Source: Alphaproteobacteria bacterium
Lineage (GTDB): Bacteria; Pseudomonadota; Alphaproteobacteria; Rhizobiales; Rhizobiaceae
Reading direction: 5' to 3'
NCBI GenBank assembly: GCA_024742485.1
Contig: JANSYK010000003.1
Location: 434,001 to 498,000 of the forward strand
Length of the DNA stretch: 64,000 bases
Shown: piece after piece, positions 37,070 to 45,912 of the stretch
Layout: every line of letters begins with the position of its first letter
How positions within the stretch are numbered: the stretch's first letter is position 1
The notes under the pieces: model-generated
Told to the model about the DNA's origin: nothing
The model's database searches: none
Seen by the model: the letters and a program-made list of their open reading frames with translations, nothing else
Translations under genes and position numbers: made by a program

Positions 37070-37111
37070 GACCGGTCCAATTGTCCCGTCGACCGGTGCG
37101 ATTGTCCCGTC
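37070..37111 (+). repeat. Two tandem 21-base repeats
   Basis: 37070-37090 and 37091-37111 are direct copies identical at 19 of 21 positions, both ending ATTGTCCCGTC. The 21-base period equals two helical turns, as in tandem protein-binding sites. They could be operators or a leftover IS21-type insertion-sequence end. Confidence 0.65.
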
Positions 37112-37337
37112 CAATGAGTGCACCGCACCGAAATGGGAACCGGTATTCGTCTCCCATGCGGTGTTTCGAAGAAGGTCGGGCTTGAATCAGTTTCCGAGGG
37201 ATCGGTCATAACGAATTGAAAAGTAAAAGCTGGCAGCGGCAATTGACAGGAGTCTCTGCCGCACAGCGTCGAAATCTCCTTGATCCGATAGGGCCAATCT
37301 GTCGGTTCGGGCAGTTGACAAAGTGCCCAAAGAAATG

Positions 37338-37371
37338 TTTTGCATATTAAACAATATTTTGTATACTGAAC
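37338..37371 (+). promoter_or_regulatory. TRAP operon promoter with predicted IclR operator (site A)
   Basis: TTTGCA (37339-37344), a 17-base spacer and TATACT (37362-37367) form a good sigma-70-type promoter. The whole 34-base stretch matches 47122-47155 on the other strand at 27 of 34 positions, and its core TTTTGTATAC recurs upstream of iclR. The shared sequence over the -10 region suggests a common operator for the IclR regulator. Confidence 0.65.
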
Positions 37372-37442
37372 TTGCTGACATGATTTGCCGGCGCCCTTGC
37401 CGGTGTCAAGAAACGAACCAGGATCAATCCGGGAGGAAAAGT

Positions 37443-38429
37443 ATGAAATACACACATTTGCTAGGTGCGGTTGCAGGCGCGTTGATGCTGCTCGCTACCC
37501 CATCCATGGCGCAGGACAAGAACCACGCTGCGGCGACATTCATATCCGGCGGCCCGACGGGAACCTGGTTCCCCACCGCAACAGCCATCTCGGAAATGGT
37601 CAACGAGAACTATGAAGGCCAGCCGGTCAGCACGATCCCCGGAAAGGGCGCGATCGGAAACCCGCTTTCTGTGGGCAGCGGCAAGGCCGATTTCGGACTG
37701 TCCTACGGACCGTTCCTGTTGGCCATCTACAATGGCAACAACGCCGTCTTCGACAAGGCCGGTATGAGCAATCTGCGGGCAATCGCCAATGTGGTTCCCA
37801 ACACGGTTCAAATCGTCATGGCGGGCGACCAGCCGCCGGATACGTTCTCGAAAGTGACCGATGGCGAAAAGCTCCGTATTGGTGTGGGCGCCAAAGGCTC
37901 GTCAAACCTTTTTGGGATTGAAAGGGTCATGGAGGAATACGGAACCGATTTCGATGGTATCGAAAAGGCCGGGGGCACGGTTATGGAAGGCCAGCAGCAG
38001 GGGCTTCTGGACGCCTTTCTCAATCGCCAGATTGATGTCTACACCAACACGGTCGGCGTCAGGTCGAGCGACTTGCAGCAGGCCATGGCGGCTCGTGACG
38101 CCTATCTGTTCAGCATGCCGGACGATATTCGCGACAAGATGGTCAAGAATTGGGGTTACGTGAAATACGACATTCCGCCCGGAACCTATGCGAGCCAGAA
38201 GGAGATGGTCCAGTCGCTGAATCTCTCCACGATCATCTTCACCACCGCGGAAATGGATGATGAGATCGTCTACAACATGGTCAAGGAGATGGCAGAAAAT
38301 CGCGACCGTCTGATCTCCGCCTATGGAGGTTTTGAAAACTGGCAGCCGGATCTGATGCCGGTGGGTCATCCGATCCCGACCCATCCAGGCGCGACGCGTT
38401 ACTTCAAAGAGGCTGGTTGGGTCCAGTAA
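37443..38429 (+). CDS. TAXI-family TRAP transporter solute receptor
   Basis: 328 residues from the ATG at 37443, which follows GGGAGG. Signal peptide (LLGAVAGALMLLATPSMAQ). The mature protein starts ATFISGGPTGTWFPTATAIS, the TAXI-family hallmark, then VSTIPGKGAIGNPLSVGSGKADFGLSYG (shown here as VSTIPGKGAIGN and KADFGLSYGP). It binds a solute, often a dicarboxylate or amino acid, in the periplasm and hands it to the fused permease downstream. Probably provides the substrate for the 40.5-49.4 kb catabolic genes, with which it shares a promoter sequence. Confidence 0.93.
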   Translation: MKYTHLLGAVAGALMLLATPSMAQDKNHAAATFISGGPTGTWFPTATAISEMVNENYEGQPVSTIPGKGAIGNPLSVGSGKADFGLSYGPFLLAIYNGNNAVFDKAGMSNLRAIANVVPNTVQIVMAGDQPPDTFSKVTDGEKLRIGVGAKGSSNLFGIERVMEEYGTDFDGIEKAGGTVMEGQQQGLLDAFLNRQIDVYTNTVGVRSSDLQQAMAARDAYLFSMPDDIRDKMVKNWGYVKYDIPPGTYASQKEMVQSLNLSTIIFTTAEMDDEIVYNMVKEMAENRDRLISAYGGFENWQPDLMPVGHPIPTHPGATRYFKEAGWVQ

Positions 38430-38446
38430 TTCAAGCGCTCCCAAAC

Positions 38447-38476
38447 AACGCCAGGCAGTGTAAACTGCCTGGCGTT
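38447..38476 (+). terminator. Intrinsic terminator/attenuator between TRAP receptor and permease genes
   Basis: AACGCCAGGCAGT and ACTGCCTGGCGTT form a perfect 13-bp stem around GTAA, directly followed by the rest of a TTTT run. It lies between the receptor stop and the permease start and would give more receptor than permease. Confidence 0.8.
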
Positions 38477-38510
38477 TTGCTATCAGCGGCATAGTTTCCT
38501 GGAGATCAAA

Positions 38511-40493
38511 ATGGCGAAAGCGGATAACGAATCTGCGCTTGGCACCACGCTGGACGTCGCTTCGATCTCGATTGATACTTTTGAAAAACGCCTCTTTCCG
38601 ACCGAACAACGCAAGCTGTCCGGCCCGTTACGCGTCTTTGTCACGCTCGCTTGCGCGACGTTGACACTGGTAACACTCTATTTCGCATTCACAGCGACCA
38701 TCGGCGAAGTCAAAACCCGAAGTTTTCACCTGTTCTTTACGGTCAGTCTGACATTCCTGCTTTATCCGGCCCTGTCCGGCAGTGTCCGCGGGCGACCCAG
38801 CATCGTTGATTGCATCCTCGCAGCCACAGCCACGGTCTGCTTCGCCTGGGCATTCTGGTCGCAGGACCGGTTTCTCGAGCGCTATGTCGGATTTGACGAC
38901 GTGCCGACCCTCGACATCATCCTGGGCACGCTGGCGATCATCGTGATTTTCGAGGCGACACGCCGCACCGTCGGCGTGATCATTGTATGTCTGAACATGT
39001 TCTTCATTGCCTATGCAGTGACGGGTCCCTATTGGCCGGGGCTGTTCGAACATCGTGGGGTTCCATACAGCGAACTGATCGAAACCCTTTATATGGACAC
39101 CACCGGGATATTTAATTTCGTCACCGGAATTATGGCGACTTTCCTGTTTGTCTTTCTGTTGTTTGGCACCCTGTTGCGCGCAACCGGCGGTGATGCGGTA
39201 TTTACCAATCTTGCCTTGGCAATCGCCGGGCACAAGCGCGGCGGCCCGGCCAAAGTCGCCGTCATTTCATCCGCGCTGATGGGCATGCTGTCGGGCTCGT
39301 CCATATCGAATGTCGCAACGACCGGCACCATGACGATCCCACTGATGAAACGTACCGGCTACAAGCCCCATGAGGCTGCGGCCATTGAAGTCGTCGCCTC
39401 TGTCGGCGGAGGGCTGACACCGCCGCTGATGGGGGCGGGCGCCTTTATCATGGCAAGTCTGACCGGCGAGCCGCTGGTCAAGATCTTGATGTATTCGCTG
39501 GCACCGGCAATCCTGTACTACTTTTCAATTTACGTTTTCACCGATGTCAAAGCAGCTCAACGGGGACTGGAGGGTCTGCCTAAATCCGAACTGCCGCGGA
39601 TAGGCCAGGTCATCATCCAGGGATGGCACATCCTCATTGCCATATCGCTACTGATTGGTCTGATGCTGATGGATTTTACACCCTTTTTTGCGGCGGGTGC
39701 GTGCGTCGTCGGCACCTATGTCATGGCGCTGACACGTCGCACCACCCGGATTGGATTTCGCAAGACCTTTGCCACTCTCGAGGCCGGTGCGCGTGTTGCC
39801 ATGAGCATTTCCGCGCTGCTCGCCAGTGCCGCCATCATTTACGGCGTGGTGGTGCAGACCGGTCTGCTGATCAAGATCACGTCGATCCTGCTGGATTTCT
39901 CGGGTGGGTCGATGTTCATCGCCATCGTATTGATCGGCCTGATCAGCTATGTGGTCGGCATGGGCATGCCGGTCACCGCATCCTACGTGATCATTGCAGC
40001 GCTCGGCGCTCCTTTTTTGCAGGATCTGGGCATGTCGGTGCTCGCTGCCCATCTGATCATCTTCTGGTTTGCGCAGGATTCGACCATCACGCCTCCGGTC
40101 TGCATGACCGCCTTTGTCGGCGCCCGCATCGCGGCCGCCGATCCGATGCGAACCGGGTGGGAGTGCGTCAAACTCGGGAAGGCTCTCTATATCATTCCGT
40201 TCGTCTTTGCGTTTGGCAGTCTGCTGGCTCCGAGCATCCTGGAAATCTCGTTTGATGTTGCCTGCCTGCTCCTCGGGTTCTGGGCATTGCAAATCGCGCT
40301 CACCGGTTATTGGCGAAAGACGCTCGGGATCACCGCGCGGCTGTATCTCACGGCCATCGCCATTGCCGGTATCTATGCGACCGTCGGCACAGTTTTCGAC
40401 GGGGTTCCGGTCCTGGTCGGAGCGATGATCGCCACCGTCGTGTTTGTTTTTTTCACAAAGCCTGACAGATCAGATGCGGTTGAATCTGCGTGA
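38511..40493 (+). CDS. TRAP transporter fused permease (DctQM type)
   Basis: 660 residues, a membrane protein with roughly 16 hydrophobic segments. The N-terminal third corresponds to the small DctQ subunit; the rest is the large DctM subunit with VISSALMGMLSGSSISNVAT, ASVGGGLTPPLMGAGAFIMA and the repeat half FWFAQDSTITPPVCMTAFVG. Fused permeases of this kind belong with TAXI receptors. Sodium- or proton-driven uptake across the inner membrane. Separated from the receptor gene by a terminator-like hairpin. Confidence 0.93.
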   Translation: MAKADNESALGTTLDVASISIDTFEKRLFPTEQRKLSGPLRVFVTLACATLTLVTLYFAFTATIGEVKTRSFHLFFTVSLTFLLYPALSGSVRGRPSIVDCILAATATVCFAWAFWSQDRFLERYVGFDDVPTLDIILGTLAIIVIFEATRRTVGVIIVCLNMFFIAYAVTGPYWPGLFEHRGVPYSELIETLYMDTTGIFNFVTGIMATFLFVFLLFGTLLRATGGDAVFTNLALAIAGHKRGGPAKVAVISSALMGMLSGSSISNVATTGTMTIPLMKRTGYKPHEAAAIEVVASVGGGLTPPLMGAGAFIMASLTGEPLVKILMYSLAPAILYYFSIYVFTDVKAAQRGLEGLPKSELPRIGQVIIQGWHILIAISLLIGLMLMDFTPFFAAGACVVGTYVMALTRRTTRIGFRKTFATLEAGARVAMSISALLASAAIIYGVVVQTGLLIKITSILLDFSGGSMFIAIVLIGLISYVVGMGMPVTASYVIIAALGAPFLQDLGMSVLAAHLIIFWFAQDSTITPPVCMTAFVGARIAAADPMRTGWECVKLGKALYIIPFVFAFGSLLAPSILEISFDVACLLLGFWALQIALTGYWRKTLGITARLYLTAIAIAGIYATVGTVFDGVPVLVGAMIATVVFVFFTKPDRSDAVESA

Positions 40494-40520
40494 CAGACGC
40501 AGCACCGCATGCACCCGCTC

Positions 40521-41306
40521 TCAAAACCGACCGCAGTCAACTTTCATCTTGTCGCCGGTGATGGCGGATGAAAGATCCGATGCATAGAAAAGCGCTGCCC
40601 GGGCGACTTCATCGGGCGCTACCCAACGTTTAAGTGCGGCCACTTCCGTGTAGTTTTCCCGTTCGATTTCTTCGGCGGTCCGGCCTTCCGCAGCGGCGCG
40701 GCGCGCCAGGATCCGATCCATATTCTCGCCTGACACTGCTCCGGGCATCAGGGCATTGACCCGCACACCTTTCGGTCCCAGCTCGCGTGCCATGGTCTCG
40801 GTAATGCCGATCAGCGCGAATTTGCTGGCCACATAGGCTGAGCGACCCGGATAACCCTGAATCCCCATCAGCGACGACATATTGATGATCGAACCGGATT
40901 CTTGCGCCGACATCACCCGCGCTGCCTCCTGCAGGCAATACATGGCGCCCACAAGGTTGATATTCATGCAGGCGATCCATTCCGACATATCCACATCGCT
41001 AACCGGTGCGATCGGTCCGGGCCCCCCGGCATTGTTGACCAGCACGTCGATCCTGCCTGTCACCTGCAACGCCTCGGAAAACAGGGCCCTGACTTGGGCC
41101 TGGTCGGAAACGTCACACGGTATGGCATGTCCGCCGACCGCCTGGGCGACCTCCTCAAGCGGCGGCTGACGGCGTCCCGTGACAATCACGGTTGCACCCG
41201 CCGCGGCAAAAATCCTCGCGGTTACCGCGCCGATGCCCGTACCGCCGCCGGTGATCAGCGCCAATTTGCCGTCAAGCCGGCTCGGATCGGACGATGACTG
41301 GTTCAT
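40521..41306 (-). CDS. Short-chain dehydrogenase/reductase
   Basis: 261 residues. Cofactor motif ALITGGGTGIGAVTARIF, NNAGG, catalytic Ser in INMSSLMG and YVASK for the Tyr/Lys pair. The TGRRQ segment after the second strand suggests NADP or NAD use cannot be settled by eye. Last gene of the seven-gene operon starting at 47081; its ATG overlaps the stop of the upstream FAD enzyme (ATGA). Probably oxidises a hydroxyl group on a pathway intermediate. Confidence 0.9.
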   Translation of the reverse strand: MNQSSSDPSRLDGKLALITGGGTGIGAVTARIFAAAGATVIVTGRRQPPLEEVAQAVGGHAIPCDVSDQAQVRALFSEALQVTGRIDVLVNNAGGPGPIAPVSDVDMSEWIACMNINLVGAMYCLQEAARVMSAQESGSIINMSSLMGIQGYPGRSAYVASKFALIGITETMARELGPKGVRVNALMPGAVSGENMDRILARRAAAEGRTAEEIERENYTEVAALKRWVAPDEVARAALFYASDLSSAITGDKMKVDCGRF

Positions 41307-42403
41307 TGCAGTTCCTCATTGAAATCCCGACCTGGATCGAACAGGGACAGCTCGGTCTCCCTGCCGAGTATGAAGTCTCCCATCAGCCTGCCAATATAGG
41401 GACCGATCGTAAAGCCGCCCCGCACACAGCCCAGGACGAAAGCGTTCGCAACGCCTGGCAACTGGCCGGCAAGTGGATAAAAATCGGGCACATTTGCTTC
41501 AAAACCGGTCCAGCAGCGCGTCACACGCGCCGAACCCAGTGCCGGCAGGGCGAACTGGGCCAGCGCAAGATTGGGAATAACCGTTTCCATGGTAACCGTT
41601 CCTCTTCCGGACTGCGGTGTTCCGCGCCCCTGCCAGCCGCCGCCGATCAGCACGGTGCCATCGGTTTTCTGTTTCATCGTCAGCAGCCCGGTCGCATGGC
41701 CGATGACCGCGGAAAAGAGCGGTTTCATGCGTTCGGTGACCGAGGCGGTGTTGACCCGCACATTGATCGGCAGGTCGACACCCAACTGGCCAGCAAGCGG
41801 CTTAATCCAGCCACCCGCTGCAATCAGCAGGCGAACGCATTTCACCGGTGCTTGCGGCGTTTCTATGCGAAATCCGCCGGACGTTTGTGAGATCTTGGTT
41901 GCCGGGCAGCGTTCCCGAACATCGATGTCCGCTGCGCGCATCCGAAGGCGATAGTAGCGTCCCGTCAGCGACGAGTTGGCATATCCGTCTTCCGGGCAAT
42001 AGCTGGCGGCAACGATTCCAGGGGCAAGGTTCGGCTCTGCTTTTCGTAGTTCATCGATCGACACAAACCGAATGGGTGCGCCGGCTTGCGCCTTCAGGGA
42101 CTGGCGTTCCTGCAGCAATGCTGCTTCCCGGGCCGTAAAGGCCAGCGTATAGCCGCCGGGCTTCTTGAAACCGACGGCGACGCCCATGGCTTCCCATTCG
42201 CGGTGCCCGGCCAGCGCATAGGGCATCAGTTTGACCCGCTTGATCTGAAGGGAAAGCGTTCCCGCATTGACCCCGGACGCACCGAGCCCAAGATCACCCT
42301 GATCCAGCACGATGGTCCGCATTCCGACTTCCGCCAGCCGCAGCGCGGTTGCGCAGCCCATGATGCCACCGCCGATGATCGCGATGTCATGAGTCGTGCT
42401 CAT
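41303..42403 (-). CDS. DadA/HcnC-like FAD oxidoreductase, catalytic beta subunit
   Basis: 366 residues from ATG 42403, which overlaps the upstream gene's TGA; the long in-frame extension upstream lies over that gene and is not real. FAD motif THDIAIIGGGIMGCATALRL, then DQGDLGLGASGVNAGTLS; C-terminal LGCVRGGFTIGPYIGRLMGD closes the DAO fold. With the next two genes it forms a three-subunit dehydrogenase like HcnABC, opine oxidase or D-hydroxyproline dehydrogenase, which oxidise a C-N bond of an amino or imino acid. Confidence 0.88.
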   Translation of the reverse strand: MSTTHDIAIIGGGIMGCATALRLAEVGMRTIVLDQGDLGLGASGVNAGTLSLQIKRVKLMPYALAGHREWEAMGVAVGFKKPGGYTLAFTAREAALLQERQSLKAQAGAPIRFVSIDELRKAEPNLAPGIVAASYCPEDGYANSSLTGRYYRLRMRAADIDVRERCPATKISQTSGGFRIETPQAPVKCVRLLIAAGGWIKPLAGQLGVDLPINVRVNTASVTERMKPLFSAVIGHATGLLTMKQKTDGTVLIGGGWQGRGTPQSGRGTVTMETVIPNLALAQFALPALGSARVTRCWTGFEANVPDFYPLAGQLPGVANAFVLGCVRGGFTIGPYIGRLMGDFILGRETELSLFDPGRDFNEELQ

Positions 42404-43824
42404 AGCGGCGCCGGTTTGGATATCGGCAGGTCGTCGTAGTTGAAGTCGTCGGCCATCGCCGACAGGGGAACCGGGCGCAACGGTGGCCGGGGCGTCGGCG
42501 GTGCAACGCTGCCTTCCGGCAGGTTCGCGGTGTGCTCGATCAAACGTGACACGGCTGTCTGGCAATAGCGGCCGCCACAGGGGCCCATGCCCGCACGCAG
42601 CCCCGCCTTGACCGCATTTGTACTGGTCGCACCAGTCCGGATTTCGTCGCGAATGTCGGCAAGTGTCAGGCTTTCGCAACGGCATATTATGGTGTTTGGT
42701 GTTGCCACCCGGTTCAGGCCGGGCCGTGGAAGGGCAAGGGCCGTCGCCGCGCGTCCGAACCGTGCGGCGCGGGCATGTTGCGACAAAAGCTGCTGATAGA
42801 GATTTTCCGACCGCTGTGCGCCGAAACCGGTCGCAGCTGCCAATCCGGCCAGCCGACCCTGAACAACCGCTGCAGCAGCCCCCAAAATGCCAGCGCCGTC
42901 GCCGCACACAAATAGGTTTTTCACCTCGGTGATGCCATCGGGCGCGACACGGGCAACCCATCCACCCAACTCTGCCCGATAGGTGAGTTCAAGCCCGGCC
43001 AGTTGGGCTGCCTGAGTGTCCGGTATGAGACCGTGACCGAGGCAAAGGCTGTCGGCGTTCAAGGTCCGCACCTTATCCACCGGGCTCCAATCCGGGCTGA
43101 CCCTTTGAAAGTGCACCGCGTCGACCTGCGAGGTTCCTGACACGGCGGTAACGGCGTGCCGCCAATGGATCGGAATGCCACTGGTCATGAGGTCTGCCAC
43201 CCATGTGGCACCGCGTGCAAGCAGGTCCGGGCGTGCGGACATGGCGGGAATTGCTCGCAGCCACTCCGACCGGGAATTGGGTGTGATCACGGCAGCGATT
43301 TGTCCACCGAGACGCCTGATTTCACTGGCGACGAAGAAGGCAAGAGGACCAGCCCCTGCGACCACCGTGTTTTTGCCCGGCAAAATCAGCGCGTCCTTGA
43401 AGAGCGCGGTGGCGCCGGCCAGTCCGTGAACGCCGGGCGTCGTCCATCCGGGGATCGGATGGACGAATTCACGCGCCCCGGTGGCAAGGATCAGCGCGCG
43501 CGCCGTCATCTTTTCAGTCTGGTTGCCCTGAAGCAGATACAGGCGCCACACATCGTCGACACGTTCGATCTGCCAGACCCGTGTGCTGCCGTGATGGGTG
43601 ATGTCCGACTGGTTGACCGCCCGGCGCAAAGCGTCTCCGGCTTTCGATTCCGAATTTGCGGGTGCGCTCAAAATGGAGGTGCTCTTTGCGCGCCAGACTT
43701 GACCGCCCGGCTGCGCGGCCTCATCCAGCAGGACTACGGAACAACCGCCGGTCGCCGCCTGAATGGCCGCATTCGCACCCGCCGGACCGGCGCCAAGCAC
43801 GGCAATGTCGCAATCGGCGGTCAT
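42400..43824 (-). CDS. HcnB/OoxA-like FAD-NAD(P) oxidoreductase with BFD-type [2Fe-2S] domain, alpha subunit
   Basis: 474 residues. Pyridine nucleotide-disulfide oxidoreductase fold: DIAVLGAGPAGANAAIQAAT, ARALILATGAREFVHPIPG, VFVCGDGAG-type motif LFVCGDGAGILGAAAAVVQG. The C-terminal 100 residues are a bacterioferritin-associated-ferredoxin-like domain with CRCESLTLADI and GLRAGMGPCGGRYCQ giving the four Cys of a 2Fe-2S cluster. Relays electrons between the FAD of the beta subunit and the small ferredoxin subunit. Both junctions are 4-base overlaps. Confidence 0.9.
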   Translation of the reverse strand: MTADCDIAVLGAGPAGANAAIQAATGGCSVVLLDEAAQPGGQVWRAKSTSILSAPANSESKAGDALRRAVNQSDITHHGSTRVWQIERVDDVWRLYLLQGNQTEKMTARALILATGAREFVHPIPGWTTPGVHGLAGATALFKDALILPGKNTVVAGAGPLAFFVASEIRRLGGQIAAVITPNSRSEWLRAIPAMSARPDLLARGATWVADLMTSGIPIHWRHAVTAVSGTSQVDAVHFQRVSPDWSPVDKVRTLNADSLCLGHGLIPDTQAAQLAGLELTYRAELGGWVARVAPDGITEVKNLFVCGDGAGILGAAAAVVQGRLAGLAAATGFGAQRSENLYQQLLSQHARAARFGRAATALALPRPGLNRVATPNTIICRCESLTLADIRDEIRTGATSTNAVKAGLRAGMGPCGGRYCQTAVSRLIEHTANLPEGSVAPPTPRPPLRPVPLSAMADDFNYDDLPISKPAPL

Positions 43825-44117
43825 GGTGCGCCATTGGTCGGCTCCACGACCAATCCATCAGTCACAATTCGCCGGCACGCTTCCGTTACCCGGCCGTCAA
43901 TGACGACCACGCACTCCTGGCAAAGACCCATGCAGCAGAACAGGCCGCGTGGGGCCTGATCGTTGGGGGCGGTGCGCGTGGTCAGTTGTCCGGCCCGCAA
44001 CAGCGCAACGGCAACCGTTTCACCCTCATGGGCTTGCACGGGCTGACCGTCAAAGTGGAATGTCAGCAACCGCGTACGTTTGATGTCGGTGCTGCGGTCT
44101 CGGATCAGCCGGATCAT
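43821..44117 (-). CDS. HcnA-like (2Fe-2S)-binding small subunit
   Basis: 98 residues. Fer2_4-type domain: LTFHFDGQPVQAHEGETVA, VALLRAG and the cluster-binding loop FCCMGLCQECVVVIDG, with a further Cys in VTEACRRIV. In HcnABC, opine oxidases and D-hydroxyproline dehydrogenases this gamma subunit carries a [2Fe-2S] cluster. Start and stop overlap its neighbours by four bases. Confidence 0.88.
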   Translation of the reverse strand: MIRLIRDRSTDIKRTRLLTFHFDGQPVQAHEGETVAVALLRAGQLTTRTAPNDQAPRGLFCCMGLCQECVVVIDGRVTEACRRIVTDGLVVEPTNGAP

Positions 44118-45013
44118 TGATATGCAATGCCCAGAGTGTCGAAGGTCGCCTTGATCCTGTCCATGTCGGCCTCAGTGGCCGCCAGCACCGGATCTCGAGG
44201 CACGCCGGCCGGCAGACCGATCAGATTGAGCGCCGCCTTGAAGGCCGCCGGCCATGTCGCCGTTCCCATCAGCAGTTCGTAGATGGTGGTGAGTTGAAAA
44301 TGCGCGCGGCGATACGCGTCGCCCGGGGGATCGCCGGCGATGGACGCCAGATCCGAAGGACGGTCTTCGATGAACTCCGGGCCGGTCGCGATGAAGCCCT
44401 TCGCCCCCAATCCGAAGGCGGGCATGATATAGTGACAGGGACCTGTCATGACGGAAAACCGGTCGGCGAGCTGTTCGAGAAGATGGGTGTGGTGGAAGAA
44501 ATCGCGGTGCGATTCCTTGATTCCAATGACATCGTAGCTGTCCTGGATGCGGCCGATCTGCTCGACCGTCAGGCTAAAACCCATCCGCCTCGGCGAATTG
44601 TAAAGAATAATCGGAAGCTCCGCCCTGCGATGGATCTGATCGAAGCGATTCATCAACTCGGCGTCGGTCGCCTTGAGAACATAGGTCTGCGGCATCGACA
44701 GGAGGGCGTCAGCACCGTTTTCCCTGGCCGCTTCGACATAGGCGAGGCTCGCCGAAATCGTTGGGGCGGAAATCCCCATGATGATCCGCACCCGGCCTTT
44801 TGACAGATCCTTGGCAAGCCGCACGAGACGGCCCCGCTCCTGCGGGGAAAGGGCCCAGCTTTCGCCATTGTCACCAGCGATGCAGATAGCCGTTGCGCCG
44901 CGTTCGACAAGATAGGCAAAAAGATCGGCAAAGGCGTCCTCCATGATGTCGCCCGCTTCATTGAACGGGGTCGCTATAGCCGGCACAAATCCATGCAGGT
45001 CCTGGCGTTTCAT
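44114..45013 (-). CDS. Dihydrodipicolinate synthase (DapA)-family lyase/hydratase
   Basis: 299 residues from ATG 45013. TIM-barrel class I aldolase family: GFVPAIATPFNEAGDI at the start, GDNGESWALSPQERGRL in place of the usual GTTGE loop, LYNSPRRMGFSL with the catalytic Tyr and DVIGIKESHRD with the Schiff-base Lys. The family includes aldolases, dehydratases and deaminases such as the pyrroline-hydroxycarboxylate deaminase of hydroxyproline breakdown. The neighbouring three-subunit dehydrogenase recalls that pathway, but epimerase and semialdehyde dehydrogenase genes are missing. True lysine biosynthesis is unlikely in this operon. Confidence 0.88.
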   Translation of the reverse strand: MKRQDLHGFVPAIATPFNEAGDIMEDAFADLFAYLVERGATAICIAGDNGESWALSPQERGRLVRLAKDLSKGRVRIIMGISAPTISASLAYVEAARENGADALLSMPQTYVLKATDAELMNRFDQIHRRAELPIILYNSPRRMGFSLTVEQIGRIQDSYDVIGIKESHRDFFHHTHLLEQLADRFSVMTGPCHYIMPAFGLGAKGFIATGPEFIEDRPSDLASIAGDPPGDAYRRAHFQLTTIYELLMGTATWPAAFKAALNLIGLPAGVPRDPVLAATEADMDRIKATFDTLGIAYQ

Positions 45014-45912
45014 GTCGGTGTCCTTTGATCTGGAATATCGGCTGTAAACACCGCCCCATATTGCGCATCGACAATATAGAGCCTTTCGGGACGGACCGGG
45101 TGGAACGCCACGCAGGTCGTCCACAGCCCTCTTGGCAGTCTTACTTCGGCAATGGCGTCGCCAAGCGCCGTGAACACATAGGCGCGGCCCGCCTGCGCCT
45201 GGGCAACCGCCAGCCAACCGTACTCGTTGGATGCCAGCCCGTCGGGGCCGAGACCGCCGGAAAGCTGCAAAAACGTGCCGACCATCGGCGTTCCGTTTTC
45301 CGGCAGGTCAGCAGCGAAACGCCAGATCTGATTGGCCCGTGTCGCCGCAACATAGATCTGGGTACCATCCGGTGTAGGAGCAATGCCGTTGGGATAGGGA
45401 ACGCAGTCGAGCAGGAGGTGCAATGTTCCGTCCGGTTTCAAACAGTAGACCCGTCCGGATCGGTCGCTCAGACTGGTGCGACCGGAATCGGTAAGCCAAA
45501 GTGTTCCATCGGCCGTATAGGCCATGTCCGAAAGTCCGAGAAAAGGCTGTTCGGGCAATCCACGATGCAGAGAAGCAATGCTGTTATCGTCACCAATGGC
45601 AACAAGGCCGCCGCTGTAATCGGCAATGATGTGACGCCCGTCCGGCGCGATGCGCATGGCGTGTGGTTCGCCGTCATAGTGATGCATAACCTGCCATTGT
45701 CCGGTCGGTGTGACCCGAAACACCCGGCCATAGGGCACATCGGACACCCACAGGTGATCCTCCGAATCGAAAAAACTGCCATCCAGAAAGCTGTGCATCG
45801 AATGCCCCGGGCGTGTCATCCGGGCCCAACGCGACGGCTCGCCCCGGTGGCGCAGCGCTACCGGCAAGGTGGTAAACGGTTCGGCCATCACAACAGGCGC
45901 CGACCGTATCAT
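45010..45912 (-). CDS. SMP-30/gluconolactonase-family protein (cluster 1)
   Basis: 300 residues, a six-bladed beta-propeller predicted from repeated strands such as HLWVSDVPYGRVFRVTPTG, MRIAPDGRHIIADYSGGLV, MAYTADGTLWLTDSGRT and GLASNEYGWLAVAQAQAG. Residues able to bind the single metal are in PNGIAPTPDGTQIYVA. Such enzymes hydrolyse lactones of sugar acids. Starts by a 4-base overlap with the CoA-transferase gene and ends by one with the DapA-like gene. Confidence 0.85.
   Translation of the reverse strand: MIRSAPVVMAEPFTTLPVALRHRGEPSRWARMTRPGHSMHSFLDGSFFDSEDHLWVSDVPYGRVFRVTPTGQWQVMHHYDGEPHAMRIAPDGRHIIADYSGGLVAIGDDNSIASLHRGLPEQPFLGLSDMAYTADGTLWLTDSGRTSLSDRSGRVYCLKPDGTLHLLLDCVPYPNGIAPTPDGTQIYVAATRANQIWRFAADLPENGTPMVGTFLQLSGGLGPDGLASNEYGWLAVAQAQAGRAYVFTALGDAIAEVRLPRGLWTTCVAFHPVRPERLYIVDAQYGAVFTADIPDQRTPT

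Larger units (their letters stand above)
36773..37442. other. 670-base intergenic region between divergent transport genes
   Basis: Holds no credible gene. Reading left to right: AT-rich promoter region for the leftward binding-protein gene; a CACGATCGTG palindrome at 36938-36947 inside a looser dyad; a 21-base tandem repeat (37070-37111); a TTGACA hexamer at 37315-37320; and the promoter/operator of the TRAP genes (37338-37371). A leftward open frame of 146 codons across part of it has no family pattern and was rejected. Confidence 0.6.

Noticed and set aside
37015-37455. 146-codon leftward frame in the 670-base intergenic region
   Set aside because: No family signature; it crosses the TRAP promoter and the receptor start.
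40521-45013. Assignment of the dehydrogenase plus DapA-like genes to trans-4-hydroxyproline breakdown
   Set aside because: The epimerase and 2-oxoglutarate semialdehyde dehydrogenase genes are missing, and CoA-transferase, SMP-30 and BKACE do not belong to that pathway.
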